From NCBI RefSeq assembly GCF_023734135.1, contig NZ_AP025730.1:3720001-3784000 (forward strand): a DNA stretch of 64,000 nt, written 5' to 3'. The notes beneath the pieces are model-generated. The model was given only the letters and a program-made list of their open reading frames with translations. It did no database searches and had not been told where the DNA came from. Within the stretch, counting starts at the first letter, position 1. The number at the start of each line of letters is the position of its first letter. Shown here in pieces: positions 37,466-45,326 of the stretch. Made by a program: the position numbers and the translations under genes. This DNA comes from Sphaerotilus microaerophilus (GTDB taxonomy: Bacteria > Pseudomonadota > Gammaproteobacteria > Burkholderiales > Burkholderiaceae_C).

Positions 37466-37882
37466 TCAGGCCAGCGCCACGCGCACCGTGCCGGTGACGT
37501 GGCTGCCCATCGAGTTCTTGCCCTTGAGCGTGATGTCCACCGTGCGGTCGGACACGCGGCGGTCGGTCACGGCACCGCTGAAGACCATCGTGTCGCCCGG
37601 GTAGTTGGGGGCGCCCAGCTTGATCTTCAGGTCCAGCAGGCGGGCCTCGGGTCCGGCCCAGGCCTGCACGAAGCGCTGTACCAGGCCGTTGGTGGTGAGG
37701 ATGTTCATGAAGATGTGCGGCGAGCCAAGTGCCTTGGCCGCCTCGAGATCATGGTGGCCGGGAAAGTAGTCGCGCGTGGCGATGGCACCCCCGGCGATCA
37801 GCGGCACGGTGATGGGCACCGACAGCGGCGGCAGCTCATCGCCGATCTGGACGGCGTCGAAACGGGGCGTCGTGGTGGTCAT
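37466..37882 (-). CDS. chsH1: MaoC-like enoyl-CoA hydratase subunit (ChsH1-like)
   Basis: Small hot-dog-fold protein of 138 aa starting MTTTTPRFDAVQIGDELPPL. It contains DYFPGHHDLEAAKALG and SPHIFMNILTTNGLVQRF, which carry the His/Asp region expected in ChsH1. ChsH1 pairs with the MaoC part of ChsH2 (here 39019) to form an enoyl-CoA hydratase that adds water to the unsaturated C3 side chain before Ltp2 cleavage. It lies between the aldolase and the acyl-CoA dehydrogenase, with gaps of 17 and 9 bases. Confidence 0.87.
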   Translation of the reverse strand: MTTTTPRFDAVQIGDELPPLSVPITVPLIAGGAIATRDYFPGHHDLEAAKALGSPHIFMNILTTNGLVQRFVQAWAGPEARLLDLKIKLGAPNYPGDTMVFSGAVTDRRVSDRTVDITLKGKNSMGSHVTGTVRVALA

Positions 37883-37891
37883 GGTGTGTGC

Positions 37892-39001
37892 TCAGCAGTC
37901 TTCGGGCAGGTCGTACTTCCAGCCCAGGTTGTCGTTGTCGGCCAGCCAGTCGCCCAGCCGCGCCAGGTGGTGCTCGCTGCCGCCCAGCAGCGCGCCCAGC
38001 GCGCGGCTCCAGTAGAGGAAGCGGTGAATCGGGTAGGTCACGTCGACCCCCATGCCGCCGTGCACGTGCTGCGCCATGTGGCCGGCGCGGTGACCCAGAT
38101 CGTTGGCCAGGGCCCGCGTGGCATGGGCCTGCGGCGCGCTGGGCCGGCCCGCGTCCAGGCGCCAGACCAGCTGCCACAGCGCGGCGCGCAGCGCCTCGGT
38201 GGCGATCTGACCGTCGGCCATCTGGCCGGCCACCAGCTGGAACGAGCCGATCGGGCGCTCGAACTGGCGGCGCTCGCTGACGTACTCCACGGTGCGGCGC
38301 AACTGCTGTTGCGTGACACCGAGTTGCAGCGCGGCGGCGCAGGCGATGGCGCGCTGCTCGACCCAGGCGGTGGCCTCGGTCGGCAGCACGGCCAGCACAG
38401 GGGCCGCGTCCAGGCGCAGGTCGGCCAGGCCCTGGTGGTGCTGGCTGAGGCCGGTCTCGCGCTGCACCGCGGGCTGAGACAGCGCCGGCAGCACCAGCCG
38501 GTCGGCGCCCTGCTCGTCGGCCACGGCCAGCAGCGCATGGCCGGCCAGGTCGGCCAGCGGCACCGCCTGCAAGCCGCCGTGCAGTCGGCCGTCGCGCAGC
38601 TGCACGCCATGGCCGCGGCTGGCGCTCAGGCCCGCCAACGAGAGGGCCAGCAGCTCACCGGCCATCGCCGCCGGCAGCAAGGTGTCGGCGGCCTCGGGCG
38701 CAAAACGCGCCACAGCGGCCGCGACCAGCTGCTGCTCCCACAGCGGCACCAGGGCCAGCGCCCGCCCCTGCTGCTCCAGCACGGCCATCAATTCGGTCAT
38801 GCCCAGGCCCAGGCCGCCATGCGTCTCGGGCACCAGGATGCCATGGAGGCCCGCGGCCACGCATTGCTGCCACAGGTCCTGCATCGAACCGGCGCCCGAC
38901 AGGTCGTGCGCGCGCAGCTGGTCATCGCTGCAGTAATCGTTGAACAGGCCCTGCGCCATGTCGGCAAAAGCGCGCTGATCCTCGCTCAGCTGGAAATCCA
39001 T
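37892..39001 (-). CDS. Acyl-CoA dehydrogenase (ChsE1/FadE28-like)
   Basis: Acyl-CoA dehydrogenase-fold protein of 369 aa. It begins MDFQLSEDQRAFADMAQGLF, has ETHGGLGLGMTELMAVLEQQ, and ends with AQHVHGGMGVDVTYPIHRF. The short form and the HVHGGMGVD block match the FadE28-type subunit of heterotetrameric steroid ACADs; the gene at 35061 is the likely partner. The upstream frame beyond the ATG at 39001 is not coding. Confidence 0.86.
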   Translation of the reverse strand: MDFQLSEDQRAFADMAQGLFNDYCSDDQLRAHDLSGAGSMQDLWQQCVAAGLHGILVPETHGGLGLGMTELMAVLEQQGRALALVPLWEQQLVAAAVARFAPEAADTLLPAAMAGELLALSLAGLSASRGHGVQLRDGRLHGGLQAVPLADLAGHALLAVADEQGADRLVLPALSQPAVQRETGLSQHHQGLADLRLDAAPVLAVLPTEATAWVEQRAIACAAALQLGVTQQQLRRTVEYVSERRQFERPIGSFQLVAGQMADGQIATEALRAALWQLVWRLDAGRPSAPQAHATRALANDLGHRAGHMAQHVHGGMGVDVTYPIHRFLYWSRALGALLGGSEHHLARLGDWLADNDNLGWKYDLPEDC

Positions 39002-39018
39002 TGCATCGCTCTCCGCGC

Positions 39019-39975
39019 TCAGGCCGCCAAGGGGCGGAACTGCGGCAGCACCAGCTCGCCGTCGTTGAAGCTGTTGAACTCGACCTGCACCGCCTGGCCG
39101 ATCTGCACCTCGGACGGCTTCACTCCCACCAGCTGGGCGATCAGGCGCGTCCCCTCCTCCAGCTCGATCAGCGCGATCGGATTCGGGTGGTCGAAGGGCG
39201 GCACCTCGGGGTAGTGCATCACCACAAACGAGTACACCGTGCCGCGGCCGCTGGCCTGCAGCGTGTCCCACTCGAAGGAGTGGCAGCTGGGGCACACCGG
39301 TCCCGGAGGGTGGCGCAGCGTGCCGCAGCCCTTGCAGCGCTGCACCAGCAGCCGGCCCTCGCGCGCGCCTTCCCAGAAGAAGCGCGTGTCGTCACTGATG
39401 CCGGGCGCGGAGCGCTTGATCTTCGGCGGGCCGGAGGGGGCATCGCCCTGGCTGGCCGCGGGCTTGACCGGGTTGGCCGGGCGGAACTTGAAGACCCGGA
39501 ACAGCAGCTGGCCGACCTTCTCGTCCCCGCCATCCTGCTCGGCGAAGTAGCTCATGATCAGCGTGACGAAGAAGCCCGTGCCCAGCGCGGTGGTCTTCTC
39601 GTCGCCCACGCTGTCCAGCCGCGTGGTGTAGTACAGGCGCTCGCCCTCGCGCACCGCGCGGTCGAAGCTGAGCTCGGAGTTCACCGCCACCACCGACGCG
39701 AAGCCCTGGGCCTCCATCAGCTTGAGCACCTCGTAGGGGTTGTCGGTGGTCGAGCCTGGCGGGTAGTTGTTGGCCACCGGGCCTTCCATGCACCACACCT
39801 GAAGCATGGCTTCGGGCGCCAGCACCTGGCCCTCGGCATCGTGCGGCACCGCCACACCCATGAGCTCACACCACTGCCGGATCATCGGCTCGTTGACACG
39901 GTCCCAGGCATATACGCGCCCGTACTCCTTGCCCACCAGGGCGCGGGCCTGCTTCATCCACTCGTGTTCTGCCAC
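39019..39975 (-). CDS. chsH2: MaoC - DUF35 fusion (ChsH2-like)
   Basis: Fusion of 318 aa with ChsH2 architecture. Residues about 10-165 form a MaoC-like domain (VNEPMIRQWCELMG at the start). Residues about 190-318 form a DUF35 domain whose zinc ribbon is CKGCGTLRHPPGPVCPSC, followed by an OB-fold. In the igr system the MaoC part pairs with ChsH1 for hydration and the DUF35 part holds the Ltp2 aldolase. A GTG at 39975 (VAEHEWMKQ) is preceded by AAGGAG at ideal distance and is chosen. Domain order is opposite to the paralogous fusion at 16030. Confidence 0.88.
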   Translation of the reverse strand: MAEHEWMKQARALVGKEYGRVYAWDRVNEPMIRQWCELMGVAVPHDAEGQVLAPEAMLQVWCMEGPVANNYPPGSTTDNPYEVLKLMEAQGFASVVAVNSELSFDRAVREGERLYYTTRLDSVGDEKTTALGTGFFVTLIMSYFAEQDGGDEKVGQLLFRVFKFRPANPVKPAASQGDAPSGPPKIKRSAPGISDDTRFFWEGAREGRLLVQRCKGCGTLRHPPGPVCPSCHSFEWDTLQASGRGTVYSFVVMHYPEVPPFDHPNPIALIELEEGTRLIAQLVGVKPSEVQIGQAVQVEFNSFNDGELVLPQFRPLAA

Positions 39976-40012
39976 GACATGCTCCTTGTTGTTGGGTGCT
40001 GAGCCGATCGGC

Positions 40013-40813
40013 TCAGTGCTTGTCCGCCGTCGCGGCGGACAGGAAGGCAGGACGCTCGCCGCCGCCGTGCAGCAGCAGGTTGCTGCCACTCATGTAGGCG
40101 GCGCGCGGCGAGGCGACGAACAGGCAGGCCCGGGCGATGTCCGCCGGCTCGGCCAGACGCCCGGCCGGGATGGTGGCGGCCACCGCCGCCAGACCGGCGT
40201 CGTCGCCGAAGTGCAGGTGCGACTGCTCGGTGCGCACCAGGCCCGGGCTGACCGCCACCACACGCACCTTGGGTGCCCATTCCACCGCCAGCGAGGCAGT
40301 CAGGCTGAGCACCGCGGCCTTGGCCGCGCCGTAGGCCGCCGTGCCGGGCGAAGGGCGCAGCGCGCTGATGCTGCCGATGTTGACGATCACGCCCCCGTCG
40401 GGCTGCTGCTGCATTTGCGCATTGGCGGCCTGCGCCGCATGCAGGGCCGAGAACAGGTTCAGTCGCAGCACGCCCTCGTGGAAGCGAGGCGACACGGTGG
40501 CAGCCTCCACCGCAGGCGCGCCGCCAGCGTTGTTGACCAGGACGTCCAGCCGGCCATGGCGCTGCACGATGGCCGCCACCAGCTGGCGCACGGCCTCAGC
40601 CTCACGCACGTCGCAGGTGATGAATTCGGCCGTGCGGCCGCCGGCCGCGGGCGCGCTCTCGGGCGCGTTTCGACCACACACCACCACGGTGGCCCCGGCG
40701 GCCAAAAAGCCCTCGGCGATGCCGCGGCCAATTCCCTTGGTGCCGCCGGTGACGAGCACGACACGCTGGTCGAAGTCCCGGGGTACATCCTGAATCACCT
40801 GATTGAGGTCCAT
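40013..40813 (-). CDS. SDR-family oxidoreductase
   Basis: Classical SDR of 266 aa. The cofactor motif is VTGGTKGIGRG, followed by NNAGGAPAVEA and the active site NIGSIS...AAYGAAK. It is the first gene of the eleven-gene side-chain operon. Likely roles are a hydroxyacyl-CoA or hydroxysteroid dehydrogenase in side-chain processing. The ATG at 40813 is the only good start. The predicted -10 box ends 7 bases upstream, so the message may be nearly leaderless. Confidence 0.83.
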   Translation of the reverse strand: MDLNQVIQDVPRDFDQRVVLVTGGTKGIGRGIAEGFLAAGATVVVCGRNAPESAPAAGGRTAEFITCDVREAEAVRQLVAAIVQRHGRLDVLVNNAGGAPAVEAATVSPRFHEGVLRLNLFSALHAAQAANAQMQQQPDGGVIVNIGSISALRPSPGTAAYGAAKAAVLSLTASLAVEWAPKVRVVAVSPGLVRTEQSHLHFGDDAGLAAVAATIPAGRLAEPADIARACLFVASPRAAYMSGSNLLLHGGGERPAFLSAATADKH

Positions 40814-40820
40814 GCCCTCA

Positions 40821-40893
40821 AATCTAGAGACGCCCCCCGGCGGCAGATACGTCCAAAAGGACGATGTGACTGCAGACCCCCGCCGGGACGATG
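40821..40893. promoter_or_regulatory. Bidirectional operator between side-chain operon and enoyl-CoA hydratase
   Basis: ATACGTCC-AAAA-GGACGATG occupies 40847-40866. Leftward, TAGATT follows after 20 bases (40821-40826 on the complement), a good -10 for the eleven-gene operon. Rightward, ACGATG follows after 21 bases (40888-40893), a weaker -10 for the hydratase gene. The palindrome centre is about 42.5 bases before either predicted start. Confidence 0.7.
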
Positions 40894-40917
40894 CCGAGCA
40901 TCGAATGCGCCTGAAAG

Positions 40918-41727
40918 ATGCCGATGACCGACGCCCCCTGCCCTGCCCCGCTGCCCGCCGATGAACTGCTGCTCGAACGGCCTGCCGAGGGCGTGGCCCT
41001 GCTGCGCATGCACCGCCCCGAGGCCACCAATGCCCTCAGCCTGGGGCTGCAGGCCCGGTTGTCGGCCGCGTTCACGGACCTGTCGGCCGATGACAGCGTG
41101 CGGGTGATCGTGCTGACCGGCGGCGAGCAGGTGTTCGCAGCGGGGGGCGACATCCGCAGCATGGAAGGCTGCGGGCCCATCGAGATCCTGCAGCGCCACA
41201 CTGAACGGGTGTGGGCGCCGATCGAACACTGCCCCAAGCCGGTCATCGCTGCGGTCTGCGGCTACGCCTACGGCGGCGGTGCGGAACTTGCCATGCACTG
41301 CGACATCATCCTGGCAGGCCAGGGCGCGCGTTTCTCGCAGCCCGAGATCCGCATCGGCATCATGCCGGGCATTGGCGGCACACAGCGCCTGGTGCGCGCG
41401 GTCGGCAAGTTCAATGCCATGCGTCTGCTGCTCACTGGCCAGCCCGTGGACGCCGAGGAAGCCCGCCTGATGGGCCTGGTCAGCCAGGTGCTGCCCGACG
41501 AGGAGGTGATCCCAGAAGCGCTGAAGATGGCCCGCCTGATCGCCTCCATGCCGCCGCTGGCCGCACAGCAGATCAAGGAGGTGGTGCTCGCTGGCGTGGA
41601 CGCCTCGCTGGAAGCTGCGCTGGCACTGGAGCGCAAGGCCAACCAGCTGCTGTTTGCCACGCGCGACCAGAAAGAAGGCATGCAGGCCTTCATCGAGAAG
41701 CGCCGGCCGAAGTTCGAGGGGCGCTGA
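40918..41727 (+). CDS. Enoyl-CoA hydratase (crotonase family)
   Basis: Crotonase-fold protein of 269 aa. The oxyanion region is FAAGGDIRSM. The catalytic glutamates are both present, in YGGGAELAMHCD and SQPEIRIGIMPGIGGTQRL, so it should be a true hydratase. It probably acts in beta-oxidation of the side chain or of C/D-ring fragments. A second Met two codons later could be the start. Convergent with the KSI gene downstream. Confidence 0.88.
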   Translation: MPMTDAPCPAPLPADELLLERPAEGVALLRMHRPEATNALSLGLQARLSAAFTDLSADDSVRVIVLTGGEQVFAAGGDIRSMEGCGPIEILQRHTERVWAPIEHCPKPVIAAVCGYAYGGGAELAMHCDIILAGQGARFSQPEIRIGIMPGIGGTQRLVRAVGKFNAMRLLLTGQPVDAEEARLMGLVSQVLPDEEVIPEALKMARLIASMPPLAAQQIKEVVLAGVDASLEAALALERKANQLLFATRDQKEGMQAFIEKRRPKFEGR

Positions 41728-41768
41728 ACGGCTGTCTGGGGCCAGCCCCGACCGGGGCAGATGACCGC

Positions 41769-42158
<390 letters not shown>

Positions 42159-42932
42159 TCAGAACTGTGTGGGGCGGCCGGCGGCGTCGATGCCGCCATC
42201 CACCACGATCTGCGCGCCGTGCACGTAGCTGGCGGCCGGGCCCATCAGGAAGGCCACCACCGACGCGATCTCGGCCGGCTCGGCGCGCCGGCCCAGCGGT
42301 GGGATGAACTTCTGGATCGCCTCGGCGTAACGCGGGTCGTCCAGCCCGGCCTGCAGCAGCGGCGTCTCGGTGGCGCCGGGCGCCACGCTGTTCAGGCGCA
42401 CACCCGCACGCCCCCAGGCCGGCGCACGCCGGCGCACGGCCACCGTCAGCGCATTCTTGGAACCGGCGTAGGCCAGATTGCCCCCCTGCGGGCCGGCCCC
42501 GTTGACGACGGCCTGCGCCTTCGCCTCGTCGCCTGCCTCCAGCGCGGCGGCCAGCGGGTTCCGGTCCCAGGGCAGGTGGGCCGACGCGACCGAGGAGATC
42601 ACCACCGCAGCCGGTTGGGCGCCGCGCTGCAGGGCGGGCAGCAGGCCGTCGAGCAACTCGACCGCGCCGAAGTAGTTGACCGACACCGTCAGCGAGGGCG
42701 GCTGCACCTGGGCCCCCAGGCCGGCACAGAGCACCAGCCCGTCGAGCCGGCCGCCGCAGCGCTGCAGCGCGGCCGCGATGACCTGGGCGCGCCCGGCCGC
42801 GGTGGAGAGGTCGCCGATGATCTCGGCGTTGCGCAGGTCGACGCCGATGACGTCGTGGCCGGCGGCGACCAGCGCCTCGCGGGCGGCGGCGCCGATGCCG
42901 GAGGCGGAGCCGGTGATGAGGGTGCAGGGCAT
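42159..42932 (-). CDS. hsdA: 3alpha-hydroxysteroid dehydrogenase / carbonyl reductase
   Basis: SDR of 257 aa, the same length as C. testosteroni HsdA. Shared blocks: SASGIGAA, DGLVLCAGLG, VSVNYFGA, VVISSVASAHL, GGNLAYAGSKNALTVAVR, APGATETPLLQAGL and the C-terminal RPTQF. Active-site Ser and Tyr-x3-Lys (YAGSK) are present. It reversibly oxidises 3alpha-hydroxyls of androsterone and bile acids. ATG at 42932 follows AAGGAAG; an upstream ATG adds five residues. Forms a unit with ksi, driven from the operator at 43042. Confidence 0.96.
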   Translation of the reverse strand: MPCTLITGSASGIGAAAREALVAAGHDVIGVDLRNAEIIGDLSTAAGRAQVIAAALQRCGGRLDGLVLCAGLGAQVQPPSLTVSVNYFGAVELLDGLLPALQRGAQPAAVVISSVASAHLPWDRNPLAAALEAGDEAKAQAVVNGAGPQGGNLAYAGSKNALTVAVRRRAPAWGRAGVRLNSVAPGATETPLLQAGLDDPRYAEAIQKFIPPLGRRAEPAEIASVVAFLMGPAASYVHGAQIVVDGGIDAAGRPTQF

Positions 42933-43015
42933 GCGGACTTCCTTCATTCGAGACGGTGAGTTCGAGACGGTGAGTGTGATGGCAGGCGCAGGAACGGCAC
43001 AACGCGCCCGGCAGC

Positions 43016-43087
43016 ATCACACCGCGGCGGGCGGTTGTCCACCACGTGCAAACGGACGATGCCCGGGTGCCGCAGCGACCCTAGCCT
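43016..43087. promoter_or_regulatory. Bidirectional operator between hsdA-ksi and the FadH-like gene
   Basis: CCACGTGC-AAAC-GGACGATG occupies 43042-43061. Rightward, TAGCCT follows after 20 bases (43082-43087). Leftward, TGTGAT follows after 20 bases (43016-43021 on the complement). The left half is degenerate, but both -10-like boxes keep the same spacing. Confidence 0.6.
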
Positions 43088-43119
43088 CGCGGCTCCAGCC
43101 GACAAGCGCCCCCGCCGCC

Positions 43120-45177
43120 ATGAGTCCCACGCCCCCGCCTGCCGCTTCGCCCTATCCGCACCTGCTGGCCCCGCTCGCAGTCGGTGGCCTGACGCTGCGC
43201 AACCGCGTGCTGATGGGCTCGATGCACACCGGGCTGGAGGATCGACCCGATGGCTTCGAACGCCTGGCCACCTTCTACGCCGAGCGGGCCCGCGGCGGCG
43301 TGGGCCTGATCGTGACCGGCGGCTACGGCGTCAACGCCCACGCGCTGGGCCAGCCCGAGCACGCCGAGACCGCCACGCTGTGCAACGCAACCCAGGCCGC
43401 ACGCCACCGCGTGGTGACCGATGCGGTGCACCACGAAGGTGGCCACATCGTGCTGCAGCTGCTGCACCTGGGCCGCTACGACCATGCAAGCGGTGGCGTG
43501 GCCCCCTCGGCGCTGCGCTCGCCGCTGTCGCCTCATCTGCCGCATGCGCTCAGCGAGGCCGAGATCCACGGGCTGATCGCCGACTACGCCCGCGCCGCCC
43601 GGTTGGCCTGCAGCGCCGGCTATGACGGCGTGGAGGTGATGGGCTGCGAGGGCTACCTGATCAACCAGTTCCTCGCCCCGCAGACCAACCAGCGCAGCGA
43701 CGCCTGGGGCGGCCACGCCCCGGCCCGGCAGCGCTTCGCGCTGGAGATCGTGCAGCGCGTGCGCGAGGCGATCGGCGCTGACGCGCTGCTGCTGTTTCGC
43801 CTCTCGCTGCTGGACCTGGTGCCCGACGGCAGCCGCTGGGACGAGGTGGTGGCGCTCGCACGTGCGCTGCAGGCAGCAGGCGTGTCCCTGCTCAACACCG
43901 GCATCGGCTGGCACGAGGCGCGTGTCCCGACCCTCGCCACGCTGGTGCCGCCCGCGGCCTTCAGCTGGGCGGCGGCGCGCCTGCGCACGGCGGTGGACAT
44001 CCCGGTGGTGGCCGGCAACCGCATCAACACGCCCGAGGTGGCCGAGGCCCTGCTGGCGCGCGGGGATGCCGACCTGGTCGCACTGGCGCGCCCGCTGCTG
44101 GCCGACCCGGACTTCATCCGCAAGGCCGCCACGGGCCGGGCCGAGGACATCAACACCTGCATCGCCTGCAACCAGGCCTGCCTGGATGCGGCCTTCGAGC
44201 AACAGGGCGTGAGCTGCCTCGTCAACCCGCGCGCCTGCCGCGAGACCGATTGGCCCACCGGCCCGGCCGCCACGCCACGCCGCGTGGCCGTGGTGGGCGC
44301 CGGGCCGTCCGGCCTGGCCTGCGCCGTGCAGGCCGCCGAGCGAGGCCACGCGGTGACTCTGTTCGAGGCCCAGGCCACGCTGGGTGGCCAGTTCGACCTG
44401 GCCCGGCGCATCCCCGGCAAAGAGGAGTTCGGTCAAACGCTCCGCTACTTCCGACAACGCCTGGCGCAGACCGGCGTGGTCCTGCGGCTTGGGCAGCGCG
44501 CCCGGGCCGACGACCTGCTGGGTTTTGACCACGTGGTGCTCGCCACGGGCGTGCGCGCACGCCAGCCGGACATCCCTGGTGTGCAGCATGCCAAGGTGGT
44601 CGGTTACGCCGACGCCATCCGCCAGCCGCAGACGCTGGGTCGGCGCGTGGCGTTGATCGGTGCGGGCGGCATCGGCTTCGACGTGGCCGAGCTGCTCAGC
44701 GGCCCCGCCGAACCTCTGGCCGATGCGCAGCAGGCCTTCCTGGCCGAATGGGGCGTCGACCGCGACCTGCAGACCCGCGGCGGCCTCAAACCGCCGGCCG
44801 CGGCCAGCGGGCCCCTGGCGGCACGCCAGGTCTGGCTGCTGCAGCGCCGCCCCGGCAAGCCCGGCCGGGGGCTGGCGCGCACCACCGGCTGGATCCGGCG
44901 CAGCGTACTGGACCGGCGCGGCGTGCGCATGCTGGGCGGCGTGGAGTACCTGGGTGTGGACGACAACGGCCTGCACCTGCGCGTCGAAGGATCACCGCGC
45001 TGCCTCGCGGTGGACCACGTCGTGCTCTGCGCCGGCCAGGAATCCGAGCGCGCGCTGCTGGCGCCGCTGCAGGCACGCAGCGTGCCGGTGAGCCTGATCG
45101 GCGGCGCCGACCAGGCTGCCGAGGTGGATGCCTGCTGCGCCATCGAGCAGGGCATGCGCCTCGCCCTGGCGCTCTGA
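43120..45177 (+). CDS. fadH: 2,4-dienoyl-CoA reductase (NADPH), FadH-like
   Basis: Three-part flavoprotein of 685 aa close to E. coli FadH (about 672 aa). Residues about 15-350 are an Old Yellow Enzyme-type FMN barrel with VEVMGCEGYLINQFLAP (catalytic Tyr) and NTGIGWHEARVPTLAT (catalytic His). A [4Fe-4S] cluster site follows, with C-x2-C-x3-C-x11-C beginning CIACNQAC. Then come FAD (VVGAGPSGLACAVQAA) and NAD(P) (LIGAGGIGFDVAELL) domains. It reduces dienoyl-CoA intermediates and could remove double bonds that block steroid beta-oxidation. No strong ribosome site precedes the ATG. Confidence 0.9.
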   Translation: MSPTPPPAASPYPHLLAPLAVGGLTLRNRVLMGSMHTGLEDRPDGFERLATFYAERARGGVGLIVTGGYGVNAHALGQPEHAETATLCNATQAARHRVVTDAVHHEGGHIVLQLLHLGRYDHASGGVAPSALRSPLSPHLPHALSEAEIHGLIADYARAARLACSAGYDGVEVMGCEGYLINQFLAPQTNQRSDAWGGHAPARQRFALEIVQRVREAIGADALLLFRLSLLDLVPDGSRWDEVVALARALQAAGVSLLNTGIGWHEARVPTLATLVPPAAFSWAAARLRTAVDIPVVAGNRINTPEVAEALLARGDADLVALARPLLADPDFIRKAATGRAEDINTCIACNQACLDAAFEQQGVSCLVNPRACRETDWPTGPAATPRRVAVVGAGPSGLACAVQAAERGHAVTLFEAQATLGGQFDLARRIPGKEEFGQTLRYFRQRLAQTGVVLRLGQRARADDLLGFDHVVLATGVRARQPDIPGVQHAKVVGYADAIRQPQTLGRRVALIGAGGIGFDVAELLSGPAEPLADAQQAFLAEWGVDRDLQTRGGLKPPAAASGPLAARQVWLLQRRPGKPGRGLARTTGWIRRSVLDRRGVRMLGGVEYLGVDDNGLHLRVEGSPRCLAVDHVVLCAGQESERALLAPLQARSVPVSLIGGADQAAEVDACCAIEQGMRLALAL

Positions 45178-45221
45178 CCTCGGCCATCGGGTGGGTGGGT
45201 GCAGCACGGTCGGCGCTCGCG

Positions 45222-45267
45222 CCGCGTCCGAACGGACGATGCCCGGGGCGGCACACTTCCCACAATC
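45222..45267 (+). promoter_or_regulatory. Operator-promoter of the second ene-reductase gene
   Basis: CCGCGTCC-GAAC-GGACGATG occupies 45222-45241. A -10-like ACAATC follows after exactly 20 bases (45262-45267), giving a predicted start near 45274 and a leader of about 50 bases to the ATG at 45327. Confidence 0.65.
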
Positions 45268-45326
45268 AGACCATCCGCGTGTCCACACGCTCCCTTTGCC
45301 CGACCCCCATCGGCGAGCCCGCTGCC

